In this document: in pieces, positions 1-8,220 of the stretch
How the letters are laid out: every line of letters begins with the position of its first letter
Position numbering within the stretch: the first letter of the stretch is position 1
NCBI GenBank assembly: GCA_965200355.1
Contig: OZ241351.1
Location: 2,480,001 to 2,544,000, forward strand
Origin: Bin18 sp965200355
GTDB taxonomy: Bacteria; Desulfobacterota; Binatia; Bin18
Direction of reading: 5' to 3'
DNA length: 64,000 nucleotides
The notes under the pieces: generated by a model
What the model saw: the letters and a program-made list of their open reading frames with translations, nothing else
The model's database searches: none
What the model was told of the DNA's origin: nothing
Translations under genes and position numbers: made by a program

Positions 1-745
1 GATTGGGTTCAATACCGCGCTCACCGATAAACTGCCAGAACCCGTCCATCACGTTTTTGCCGGCCTTGGGGCCGTAATAGCTGAGAAAGCAGTAGCAATG
101 GTTGTGCTGAGCGGCAAACTCCCAGGTGCTGAGGCTGCCGAGGCCAGGAATCCAGACGGGCGGATGGGGCTGCTGGATTGGGCGCGGCCAGACGTTGACC
201 TTGGGCAACTGATAGTATTTGCCGTTCCAGGCGAAGATGTCACCCGCAGTCCAGGCTTTGAGGATCAGATCGTGGGCCTCGTAATAGCGCTCGCGCTGCT
301 CAATCGGGGTGATACCCGCACACAAGGTGGCATCCATGGCCGTTCCCAGCGGCATCCCGGCGACGAGGCGGCCGCCGCTCATGGTATCCAACATGCCGTA
401 CTCTTCGGCCACGCGCGTGGGCGGGTTGGTCGTTGGCAGGGTTGAGCCCATCTGCACCACGGCCACGTCCATACCATTGGTGGCCCGGGCCAGGACCGAT
501 CCCATCAGGTTGGGGTTGGGCATGAAACCATAGGCGTTCTGGTGATGCTCATTGACGCAGACCCCATCCACCCCGGCCTTTGCCGCATGAATCAGTTCGT
601 CAAGGGTCCAGTTATAGTATTGGCCGACTTTCTTGGCGTCGCCTAGTTCCGTCCAGGGTGGGTCAACCCAGACCGAGTGATATTTTTGCTCAAAATCGTC
701 CGGCAGATCCCGGTAGGGCATCAGGTGAAACATGGATACTTTCAT
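1..745 (-). CDS. LLM-class flavin-dependent oxidoreductase (C-terminus cut by window edge)
   Basis: Bacterial luciferase-like (TIM-barrel) flavin monooxygenase; the family uses FMN or F420 to oxidise small organic molecules, substrate unknown here. The visible 248 residues start MKVSMFHLMPYR, with the family features VNEHHQNAYG near residue 65 and a typical PRPIQQPHPPVWIPG stretch near residue 200. The ATG follows a GGAGG-type ribosome site with good spacing. The frame runs open to base 1, so the C-terminal third lies outside the window. The tail of a similar enzyme enters the other end of the window. Family call is secure; the substrate is not known. Confidence 0.88.
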   Translation of the reverse strand, partial: MKVSMFHLMPYRDLPDDFEQKYHSVWVDPPWTELGDAKKVGQYYNWTLDELIHAAKAGVDGVCVNEHHQNAYGFMPNPNLMGSVLARATNGMDVAVVQMGSTLPTTNPPTRVAEEYGMLDTMSGGRLVAGMPLGTAMDATLCAGITPIEQRERYYEAHDLILKAWTAGDIFAWNGKYYQLPKVNVWPRPIQQPHPPVWIPGLGSLSTWEFAAQHNHCYCFLSYYGPKAGKNVMDGFWQFIGERGIEPN

Positions 746-847
746 CCCTGGCCTCCTTTGTGTGCGGTGTCCGGCCAGAATACCAATTGCGGTGGAGTTT
801 GACTAGGGGACGATGGCGCGTTTGTGCTATGGCGAAAACGCGGAGCC

Positions 848-1468
848 CTAGAAAAACTTCACGCAATAGCTGATACGCGCGGCGCTGTCGTAATCCGCAT
901 CGGCCGGCACGAGTTGTTTGTCCTTCACGATGTCGCGCAGCTCGGTATCAACCACACTCGCAAAGACTTCAAATCCACGTTCCTGATAGACTTTGGGTGG
1001 TTGCCCGCCCATGAAGGCCATGACCGCCCGCGGGGCAGGGGTGGCCTTGGCTGTCACCGCTGCGAACCCGACCTGCTTGGCCCAGTTCAAAAAATGATCC
1101 AAGAGACGCAGGCCAATGCCCCGCCCCTGATAGCGGGCGTCTCGGTCGTCGGTGTCGTCGAGTTGGCCGACGTGGTAGCAGTAAATGGACAGGCTGCGGT
1201 CAGGCAACGCCGGCGCGGCGTTGCCGAACTCTCCCCAATACAGCGGATCCCACAGCCCCTGGGGCGAGCGGGTGTCCGCGGCATAGCGCCGAAACTGGAG
1301 TTGGCCAACGTGCTGGGTGCCGTCAAACGCCAATATCGCACTTGAACCCAGGTCCTGGATACGCGCATGGACCTCCTGCTCGTCGCCCTGATGGCCGATA
1401 GGCACCGTCCCAAGGTCGGCGGTGGTCATCGGTCGATAGTGAATCGTCGGGGTGGTCTCGTTGCTCAT
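848..1468 (-). CDS. GNAT family N-acetyltransferase
   Basis: Predicted cytosolic 206-residue acetyl-CoA-dependent N-acetyltransferase. The acetyl-CoA pyrophosphate loop is visible as YQGRGIG at residues 113-119, followed by an alpha helix and a C-terminal YQERGFEVF segment typical of the fold. I start it at MSNETTP: the open frame continues upstream to 1597, but that extension overlaps the next gene and has no protein-like composition. The stop of the GST gene is only 16 bases upstream, so the two are probably cotranscribed. The acceptor substrate cannot be told from sequence. Confidence 0.82.
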   Translation of the reverse strand: MSNETTPTIHYRPMTTADLGTVPIGHQGDEQEVHARIQDLGSSAILAFDGTQHVGQLQFRRYAADTRSPQGLWDPLYWGEFGNAAPALPDRSLSIYCYHVGQLDDTDDRDARYQGRGIGLRLLDHFLNWAKQVGFAAVTAKATPAPRAVMAFMGGQPPKVYQERGFEVFASVVDTELRDIVKDKQLVPADADYDSAARISYCVKFF

Positions 1469-1484
1469 GGCTCGATACTGCGGA

Positions 1485-2132
1485 CTAGCTCTTATTCTTG
1501 AAGGCGGCAAAATCCCGCTGCATGACGGCATCGACCGCATTGACCGCTGGTCGTTCGCCGACCAGGTGCAGATACTCGCCCAGGCCGGGCAGGTCATCCG
1601 TAATATCCCAATCGTATATCTGCGTGGTATGCAGATTGGTGAAGCGCAGCTCGAAATAGGCGGTCAGGTCGGCGAAGGTAAACGTGTCGCCGGCGATATA
1701 GGGCGCGAAGCGGGCGAGTTGCTTGAGTGCCCGGAGTCCGTTTTCCAGCAAGGGCCGGACGGCATCATACACAGCCTGGTCAACCGGCGCACCAAAGTAC
1801 ACGCTGGGCAGATGACGCCGTGCCGGCGTATCAAGATAGAGCTCGACACAACGGATGATTTCTTTAGTTTTGGCCCTGGCCCAGGGGTCGCTGGGATACA
1901 ATGCCGGTTGCGGCTGGGTATCTTCGAGATAGTCGAAGATCACGTTCGTCTCGGTCAGCGTCGTACCCGCAATCTCAATATAGGGCACCTTGCCCATCGG
2001 GCTTTTGGCCAGGACTTCATGGGTCTGACCCGGCATGATCGAGACCTCCTCGAAGTCGAGTCCTTTTTCGACCAGCGCAGCCTTGGCCGTGCTGTAGTAA
2101 TTGCTCAGGGTCGTCCCGTAGATGGTGATCAT
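1485..2132 (-). CDS. Glutathione S-transferase family protein
   Basis: 215 residues, the usual GST length. The N-terminal thioredoxin-like domain (about 1-80) has the cis-proline segment GKVPYIEI and the glutathione-binding acidic turn written here as LTETNVIFDYLED; the all-helical C-terminal domain follows, with the conserved N-capping stretch IAGDTFTFADL near residue 145. A strong AAAGGAGGA ribosome site precedes the ATG. It probably conjugates or isomerises electrophilic compounds with glutathione in the cytosol. It shares a transcript direction with the acetyltransferase downstream. Class within the GST superfamily is not assigned. Confidence 0.88.
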   Translation of the reverse strand: MITIYGTTLSNYYSTAKAALVEKGLDFEEVSIMPGQTHEVLAKSPMGKVPYIEIAGTTLTETNVIFDYLEDTQPQPALYPSDPWARAKTKEIIRCVELYLDTPARRHLPSVYFGAPVDQAVYDAVRPLLENGLRALKQLARFAPYIAGDTFTFADLTAYFELRFTNLHTTQIYDWDITDDLPGLGEYLHLVGERPAVNAVDAVMQRDFAAFKNKS

Positions 2133-2288
2133 CGCGTGTGTCCTCCTTTAGTCAAACCAGCGTATCCGTCTCTGCGGTTGCCTCTTTTTTTGTCTCTCTC
2201 ACCATAAATGTCAATGCGTCTGAGTGTACCCCCCGTGGCAAAGCGGGGCGGCTCTTGTCCTGACGGTATTGTCACAACGCCTCAAAGC

Positions 2289-3866
2289 TCAAACGCTCTC
2301 GAACAATTCCCGGACATGCGCCTCGGGCAATGGGCGGGTCACTTTGGAGACGACAATGGTGAAAAAGACCGAGGTGAGGCTGGCGAGGGACGAGCAGGAG
2401 AATGGGTTGACGCCCTCGATATAGAGCCAGGAAACGACGGAGTGCAGCAGGCCAGGCGCAAACCAGGCCGGGTTGAGCAGTTGGGCGTGCAGAACCAGAA
2501 AGCTGACAAAGCCGCTGACCAGACCGGCGTAGGCTCCTGCCAGCGTGACCCCCCGCCAGAGCGCCCCGAATACCAGGGAACCGGCCAGGGCCGACATGAC
2601 GCAGCCGGTGCCAATCCAGACAATTAACATGACGTTGGTTTCGACCCACGACCAGGCGATAGCGGCGCAAATGACCAGCACGGCAACGGTCGCCACCCGG
2701 CTGATGTATAAAACCTGGCGGTCGAGCTGGGCCGGGGTTGGCTGATGCTTCAAGCGTGGGACGATACTCCGCCGGTAGAGGTCGTTGGCGATAATCTGGG
2801 AAGAGGACACCACGAGTCCGTCCGCGGTGGACATGATGGCGGCCAGGATGCCGACCCCGACCAAGGCCGCTAACCAAGTGGGAAATAGCTCGATGAAGAG
2901 CGTTGGCAGGGCATGATTCGAGGTCGCGCCCTCGGCGAACAGGGCGTTGCCCAGCAGCGCCCGCGCCAACAGCCCGCCCAAGGTCAGCAGGGCCAGGATG
3001 ATAATGAATATGGTCGTGAGGGTAAGAAAGCGGTTCTGGTGCATACTGTGTTTTAAGGCCCAGAGCTTATTACCCAGGTGCGGCAGGACACCCAGCGGAA
3101 TGAACGCAATCACCAGCGAGACAATGGACCACCAGGAATGGTAGAGCGGGGTTTTCGAGTTGAGCGGGCTCACCAGGTACGCATCCTGAGCAGCCAGATT
3201 ATCGACCAACCCCAAGAAGCCGCCTCGTCCCGCTTCGCCCACGTCCAGCCCAAAGCCGATGAGGAAGAGCACGGCGACCACCACGGCGACCAGCAGCATC
3301 AGACAGGCCTGGATTCCGTCGGCGATAATGTCGGCATGGGCCCCACCCAGGACCACGTAAATCAGCAACACGGTCGTGGTGATGAGCAGCGCCCAGAGCG
3401 GCGGTACACCCAGCAGAATCTCGAACATGACCAAGCCCGACACGAGCTGGCCGGCCAGATAGAAACACAACAACAGGGAAAATAGCGACACCAGCACCCG
3501 AATGCCTTCGGATTGATAACGGTCGCCGAGATATTCGGGGATGGAGCGGTTGCCGAACCGGTGACCGGAGTTGGTAATCAGGCGCATGGTGAGCAACATG
3601 CCCAGACACAGGCCGGCGGGACCCAGAAAGACGCCCCACAGCGTGGTCAGCCCCCAGGTATAGCTCAACCCTGGCATACCCAGAAAGGTGGCCCCGCTCA
3701 CAGTGGTGGCCGAAAACGCCAGGGCGAGAAACAGGGGTCCATAGGCGGCCCGCGCCGTGGCAAAGTCGTCGGCATGTTTGACCCGTCGCTGGGCCAGCAC
3801 CCCAATGGTTATCATGCCACCGATATAGATGACGAGAAAGAACCACGACCACGTAATGAGTGTCAT
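2289..3866 (-). CDS. Sodium:solute symporter family protein (copy 1)
   Basis: 525-residue inner-membrane transporter of the SSS/SLC5 family, with about 13 hydrophobic segments. The family signature GNRSIPEYLGDRY lies near residue 105, and the N-terminus MTLITWSWFFLVIYIGG begins the first membrane helix, which is why I start it at 3866 rather than at the longer open frame. It couples sodium entry to uptake of an organic solute, which cannot be named. It is closely related along its whole length to the transporter at 5138-6706; only a coiled-coil membrane protein and an NTF2-like gene lie between the two copies. Confidence 0.9.
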   Translation of the reverse strand: MTLITWSWFFLVIYIGGMITIGVLAQRRVKHADDFATARAAYGPLFLALAFSATTVSGATFLGMPGLSYTWGLTTLWGVFLGPAGLCLGMLLTMRLITNSGHRFGNRSIPEYLGDRYQSEGIRVLVSLFSLLLCFYLAGQLVSGLVMFEILLGVPPLWALLITTTVLLIYVVLGGAHADIIADGIQACLMLLVAVVVAVLFLIGFGLDVGEAGRGGFLGLVDNLAAQDAYLVSPLNSKTPLYHSWWSIVSLVIAFIPLGVLPHLGNKLWALKHSMHQNRFLTLTTIFIIILALLTLGGLLARALLGNALFAEGATSNHALPTLFIELFPTWLAALVGVGILAAIMSTADGLVVSSSQIIANDLYRRSIVPRLKHQPTPAQLDRQVLYISRVATVAVLVICAAIAWSWVETNVMLIVWIGTGCVMSALAGSLVFGALWRGVTLAGAYAGLVSGFVSFLVLHAQLLNPAWFAPGLLHSVVSWLYIEGVNPFSCSSLASLTSVFFTIVVSKVTRPLPEAHVRELFESV

Positions 3867-3984
3867 AGGTACGGATTCCGGCTTTTTCCCTGGCGGTAGT
3901 TTGTGACTGCGTGCATGGTGTTCACGAATAGTGATGCATGCTGGACGGTGGGCAGAGACCACGCTGGGGGTGAAGAGTCCATGC

Positions 3985-4500
3985 CTAGAAGAGTCGCGCC
4001 TTGCGCAATTCCTCTGCCAAGTCAGGCACCTTCAGCGCATAATTTCGGAGCACCTCCTCAAGCAACCGCTCGCGCTTCTCCAGGGCTTCCACCCGGTTTA
4101 CGGCCGGCGCAAGTGCCGTCCGTCGGTCCCAAATCACAAAGCCGGTCAAGGCAAACATCCCGGTGAACATGACCCCGAATCCCCACAGCAGCAACTGACG
4201 CAGCTTTGCAATCTCCTGCCCAAGGCTATCAATGCGCTGGTTGACGTGCTGTTCCAGGCTGTCAATGCGCTGGTTGACGTGCTGTTCCAGGCTGTCAATG
4301 CGCTGGTTGACGTGCTGTTCCGAAGCCTCAAGCTGTCTGGCAAGAGTTTTCTGACCTTCTTCCAGGCGGGTCAGGCGTTCAATAATCTCCCGGTCTGTCA
4401 ACCGGGGGGCTGGCTCGACGGCCAGCGTACCGGGCGGAGAGAACAGCAGGCAAAAGAAGACTCCGAACCCCCACCCGGTTTTTTTACAAAGTTGGTGCAT
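3985..4500 (-). CDS. Membrane-anchored coiled-coil protein with 11-residue repeats
   Basis: 171 residues, not matched to a named family. It has an N-terminal hydrophobic signal-like segment (MHQLCKKTGWGFGVFF), then a heptad/hendecad coiled coil with three perfect or near-perfect copies of EQHVNQRIDSL, then a transmembrane helix around LLLWGFGVMFTGMFALTG, and a charged C-terminal helix (VEALEKRERLLEEVL). I start at MHQLC because the upstream open frame is arginine-rich and unlike a protein. It probably sits in the inner membrane with the coiled coil in the periplasm. Function unknown. Confidence 0.62.
   Translation of the reverse strand: MHQLCKKTGWGFGVFFCLLFSPPGTLAVEPAPRLTDREIIERLTRLEEGQKTLARQLEASEQHVNQRIDSLEQHVNQRIDSLEQHVNQRIDSLGQEIAKLRQLLLWGFGVMFTGMFALTGFVIWDRRTALAPAVNRVEALEKRERLLEEVLRNYALKVPDLAEELRKARLF
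4229..4321 (-). repeat. 33-bp tandem repeat, three copies, inside the coiled-coil gene
   Basis: The unit beginning TCAATGCGCTGG on the plus strand recurs at 4229, 4262 and 4295, giving an exact 33-base period. It encodes an 11-residue hendecad of the coiled coil, so copy number changes would stay in frame and only lengthen or shorten the rod. Confidence 0.93.
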
Positions 4501-4607
4501 CCTTGGCTTGTCCACTGTCTGCGGCCGCTCTTCGGCGTACCCGGCTGAGCGATGCCGCCCGCACCGGTGCTTTCGTTGCGCTTGCCCCGGTCTCGTGAGG
4601 GTGGACT

Positions 4608-5042
4608 CTATCGGTCGGCCGTCATCCGCAGGACGACCCGCAAATGTTGGTACTTCCACTCCCCGTTGACTTTTACATAGTCGTCGTCATAGCGCAGGGC
4701 CAGCCATTTTTCAGCGTCGTTTTCAGCATACGTCCACGGCCCCATGATATACCAGACGCCCGTAGCGCGGTCGCCGTTGACCTCAATGATGGGGTTCATG
4801 ATGTTGTGCTGCGAAAAGCTGAACATTTTTTGGAATCTGCGAAATAATTCACGAATAGCCGCATGGCCCTCAGCCTTGCCGAAATCGGCACTCTCCCAGA
4901 TGGCGTCTTCAACGAATACCGACGTGACCCTGTTGGGGTTGTGCATATCGTCGCAGATTTCGCAGTAACGCGCTTTGAGCTGTTTGATCGCCTCAATGTC
5001 TTCGAGCCGGGTGATGCGCTGTTCCAGTTCCGACATGGCCAT
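4608..5042 (-). CDS. NTF2-like / SnoaL-like domain protein
   Basis: 144 residues, the normal length of a single-domain NTF2 cone fold. The N-terminal helix LEDIEAIKQLKARYCEICD and the FVEDAIWES strand are typical of the SnoaL-like group, which includes ketosteroid-isomerase-like enzymes and small ligand-binding proteins. GAGGAGG lies seven bases before the ATG at 5042, favouring that start over the TTG six bases upstream. It lies between the coiled-coil gene and the second symporter, all on the minus strand. It may act on, or bind, the same small molecule the transporters carry; this is inference. Confidence 0.83.
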   Translation of the reverse strand: MAMSELEQRITRLEDIEAIKQLKARYCEICDDMHNPNRVTSVFVEDAIWESADFGKAEGHAAIRELFRRFQKMFSFSQHNIMNPIIEVNGDRATGVWYIMGPWTYAENDAEKWLALRYDDDYVKVNGEWKYQHLRVVLRMTADR

Positions 5043-5137
5043 ACTCAACCCTCCTCTTGGCCGGCTTGGTGATTGTCCTACTTACTACACGGTTCGCTGA
5101 GTTAGGCAACCTGTACTGCAAAGAGGCTGTCCACCGC

Positions 5138-6706
5138 CTACGTCCCGTCAAACAAGGTCTTCACATGTGACTCAGGCAGCGGTTGCGTAGCTTTGGATAC
5201 GATATAGGTACAGGCGACCGACATGAGTTCCCCTATTGTTGCGCAGGAAAACGGACTCGGGCCCTCGGTATACAGCCAAGTCGCGGCGGTGTGCAGCCAG
5301 CCGGGCGCAAACCAGGCCGGGTCAATCATTTGGGTATGCAGTACGAGGAAGGTCACGAAGCCGCTGACCAAACCCGCATAGGCTCCTTTACAGGTGACGC
5401 CCCGCCAGAGCGCGCCGACGACTAAAGGACCGGCAAAGGCCGCCATCATGCCGCCGTTCCCGATCCAGACAATGAGGGCGATATTGGTCTCGACCAAGGC
5501 CCAGGCCAGGGCCGTACACAGCAGCAGCACGATAACCGTCGCCACCCGACTGATGGACAAAACCCGTTGGTCCAGTTGCTCAGCACTCGGAGGCTGCTTG
5601 AGGCGCGGCACGATGGTCCGCCGGTAGAGGTCGTTGGCAATCACTTGGGATGAGGAGATGACCAGCCCATCCGCGGTGGACATGATCGCTGCCAACACAC
5701 CCACCCCAATCAGGGCGGCGAGCCAGGTTGGGAACAACTCTATGAAGAGGAGGGGCAGGGCCTGATTCGGATTTGCGCCCTCGGCGTACAGGGCGTCGCC
5801 CAAGAGCGCGCGGGCGAGGAGGCCGCCCAAGCCGAGCATACCCAGCGTCAGGCCAAAGGTGAAGGCCAGCTTGATAAACGTTTGCTGTTGACCCAGGCTG
5901 CGTAAGGCCCAGAGTTTATTCCCGAGATGAGGGAGCAAGCCGAGCGGGATGTGCGCAACAAAAATGGCAACAACCGACCACCAGGAATGGTAGAGCGCGG
6001 TCTCGGTATTGAGCGCGCCGACCAGGTGGGCATCCTGCTCGGTCAGGCGGTCAATGACGCCCAGCACGCCGGCTCTTTCGCTCTCTATCCCAAAGCCGGT
6101 CAGAAACAGGATAATCACCATCAGGGCGACCAGCAGCATCATGAAGCCCTGCACCCCGTCAGTCAGAATGTCGGCATGGGCGCCGCCGAGCACAACATAA
6201 ACCAATAATACGGCCGTGGTGATGAGCAGCGCCCACAGGGGCGACATGCCCAGCATGATCTCGAACATCACCAGCCCGGACACGAGCTGCCCGGCCAGAT
6301 AGAAAAACAACACCAGGGAAAAGACCGAGATGAGTATCCGAATGCCCTCGGATTGATAGCGGTCGCCGAGGTATTCTGGTATGGAGCGGTTGCCGAACCG
6401 ATGGCCGGCGGTCGTCACCAGGCGCATGGCGACCAACACGCCGACATACATCCCGGCCGGGTACAAAAAGCAGCCCCATACCGTTGGCAGCCCCCACTCG
6501 TAGCCCAGACCTGAGCTGCCGAGAAAGGTAGCGCCGCTGGCCGTGGTCGCGGCAAAGGCAAACGCCAGAAAGAGCGGTCCGTACGCGCCACGCGCCGTGG
6601 CAAAGTCGTCAGCCTGCTTGACCCGTCGTTGGGCAAACACGCCGATGGCCAGCATACCGCCGATATACAAGAGCAGAAAAATCCACGACCACGTAATGAG
6701 TGACAT
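5138..6706 (-). CDS. Sodium:solute symporter family protein (copy 2)
   Basis: 522-residue inner-membrane SSS-family symporter, nearly the same length and sequence as the copy at 2289-3866, with the identical signature GNRSIPEYLGDRY and the same start context MSLITWSWIF. The two copies differ mainly in loops, for instance the segment after the eighth hydrophobic stretch, and in the C-terminus. It begins 24 bases after the stop of the CoA-transferase gene, so transporter and CoA-transferase probably form one transcript: import of a carboxylate followed by CoA activation is a sensible reading. No strong ribosome site is visible. Confidence 0.91.
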   Translation of the reverse strand: MSLITWSWIFLLLYIGGMLAIGVFAQRRVKQADDFATARGAYGPLFLAFAFAATTASGATFLGSSGLGYEWGLPTVWGCFLYPAGMYVGVLVAMRLVTTAGHRFGNRSIPEYLGDRYQSEGIRILISVFSLVLFFYLAGQLVSGLVMFEIMLGMSPLWALLITTAVLLVYVVLGGAHADILTDGVQGFMMLLVALMVIILFLTGFGIESERAGVLGVIDRLTEQDAHLVGALNTETALYHSWWSVVAIFVAHIPLGLLPHLGNKLWALRSLGQQQTFIKLAFTFGLTLGMLGLGGLLARALLGDALYAEGANPNQALPLLFIELFPTWLAALIGVGVLAAIMSTADGLVISSSQVIANDLYRRTIVPRLKQPPSAEQLDQRVLSISRVATVIVLLLCTALAWALVETNIALIVWIGNGGMMAAFAGPLVVGALWRGVTCKGAYAGLVSGFVTFLVLHTQMIDPAWFAPGWLHTAATWLYTEGPSPFSCATIGELMSVACTYIVSKATQPLPESHVKTLFDGT

Positions 6707-6730
6707 GGCGAGCGTGGGTGCTGAGCGGTG

Positions 6731-7972
6731 TCAGACCGCGCCCTCGGCCTGGGCCGCCTCAACTTCTTCGGTGCCGTACCCGACCAACTCGCGCAGGATT
6801 TCCTCGGTATGCTCGCCGAGGCGGGGCGAAGGCGTGATCTCAACCGGTGAGTCCGACAGCTTGAGCGGACAACCGACGGTCTTGAACCGGCCCCGCTCCG
6901 GGTGCTCAACTTCGGCGATAATATCCCGCGCGGCCAGCGACTCGTCTTCTATCAGCTCGTGCATGTCCAGGATCGGACCGCAGGGCACATTAGCCGTGTT
7001 GAGGCGTTGCATGGCTTCATATTTAGTGTGTTTCTGGGTCCAGGCTTCAATCACCGCGAAGCAGTCATCCAGGTGAGAGAGACGGGCCTCCGGCGTGGCA
7101 TAGTCTGGATGGTCGATGAGGTCTGCCCGGCCAATCAGTCGCATCAGCGGCTGCCAGACCTGGGCCTGGACAACCACATAAATATAGTCATTTGGGCCGC
7201 CCGGTTTGCATTTGAGGGCCACCCCCGGATGGCCGCCCCCAGAGGCGTTGCCAGAACGCGGCACGGCTGGGCCAAAGGGTGTATGAGGATATTGCGGGTA
7301 TTCCTTCAACGGCCCGTGGGCGAGCCGCTGCTGGTCGCGCAGCTTGACCCGGCACAGGTTCAGCACCGCGTCCTGCATGGCGACCTCAACCCGCTGCCCG
7401 GCCCCGATTTTCTCCCGCTGAAAGAGCGCCGCCAGAATCGCGGCGACCAAATGTATACCCGTGCCGGAATCTCCAATCTGGGCCCCGGTGCTGGTTGGTG
7501 GGCCGTCATCCCAGCCCGTTGTACTCATGGCCCCTCCCATAGCCTGGGCGACGGTCTCATATGCCTTGCAGTCTGCAAACGGACCAGGGCCGAAGCCCTT
7601 ACCGGAGGCATAAATCAGGCGTGGGTTGATCTGCCGGATCACCTCCCAACTGAATCCCTGGCGGTCCAGCGCGCCGGGCGCAAAGTTTTCGACCAGCACA
7701 TCACACACCTCAATCAGCTTGCGGAAAATATCCTGTCCCTTCGGGGTCTTGGTATTGATAGTGATGCTGCGCTTATTACAGTTGAGCATGGTGAAATACA
7801 GGCTATCGACCGCCGGCAGGTCCCGTAGCTGCTGGCGGGTGATGTCGCCCCGGCCCGGCAATTCCACTTTGATAACGTCCGCGCCGAGCCACGCCAGAAT
7901 CTGGGTACAAGAAGGCCCCATCTGGACGTGAGTCATGTCAAGAACACGGATACCGTCCAAAGCTTTGCCCAT
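6731..7972 (-). CDS. CaiB/BaiF family CoA-transferase
   Basis: 413-residue class III CoA-transferase, which moves CoA between carboxylic acids through an aspartyl-CoA intermediate in the cytosol. The N-terminus GKALDGIRVLDMTHVQMGP and the LGADVIKVE block are family hallmarks; NCNKRSITINTKTP and GLFQ-like helices follow, and PHTPFG sits in the variable cap. An AAGGAGCAAATC site precedes the ATG at 7972; the longer frame upstream runs through a palindromic repeat and is rejected. It heads the apparent operon with the symporter. Substrate unknown. Confidence 0.92.
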   Translation of the reverse strand: MGKALDGIRVLDMTHVQMGPSCTQILAWLGADVIKVELPGRGDITRQQLRDLPAVDSLYFTMLNCNKRSITINTKTPKGQDIFRKLIEVCDVLVENFAPGALDRQGFSWEVIRQINPRLIYASGKGFGPGPFADCKAYETVAQAMGGAMSTTGWDDGPPTSTGAQIGDSGTGIHLVAAILAALFQREKIGAGQRVEVAMQDAVLNLCRVKLRDQQRLAHGPLKEYPQYPHTPFGPAVPRSGNASGGGHPGVALKCKPGGPNDYIYVVVQAQVWQPLMRLIGRADLIDHPDYATPEARLSHLDDCFAVIEAWTQKHTKYEAMQRLNTANVPCGPILDMHELIEDESLAARDIIAEVEHPERGRFKTVGCPLKLSDSPVEITPSPRLGEHTEEILRELVGYGTEEVEAAQAEGAV

Positions 7973-8006
7973 GATTTGCTCCTTGCCAGACGTAGGCTGA
8001 ATATCC

Positions 8007-8042
8007 CCCCTCACCCCAACCCTCTCCCTCCAGGGGAGCGGG
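8007..8042. repeat. Small palindromic interspersed repeat (copy 1, inverted)
   Basis: This GC-rich element (CCCTCACCCCAACCCTCTCC then CTCCAGGGGAGCGGGA) is the reverse complement of the copies at 12135 and 14681, with a few differences. It lies in the gap upstream of the CoA-transferase gene and can fold into a hairpin. Confidence 0.7.
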
Positions 8043-8220
8043 AGCCAGGGCGGCTTTGCGCTTACTTGTACCGTGTCTGGACTCCTGACGCAAAGAGGGG
8101 CGCGGGGCCGCTCCCTTGCCGAGGCCAGGACCATCCAATATCATGCACGCCGCTCACGTCCGGTTGGCCGCCCGTGCGTCCCGACCGGCAGAGTAGTCCA
8201 CCCAAGATGAGACCAGCCGT

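Noticed and set aside
98..445. Plus-strand open frame over the left-edge monooxygenase
   Set aside because: It is the complement of a clear flavin-monooxygenase frame and has no ribosome site.
1452..2207. Long plus-strand frame of 251 residues
   Set aside because: It lies across the GST gene on the opposite strand, which has family motifs and a ribosome site; this frame has none.
2208..2627. Plus-strand frame of 139 residues
   Set aside because: Low-complexity product with no recognisable feature; complements the end of the symporter gene.
6902..7828. Plus-strand frame of 308 residues opposite the CoA-transferase
   Set aside because: Long only because of GC-rich codon structure on the other strand; lacks a start site and any known motif.
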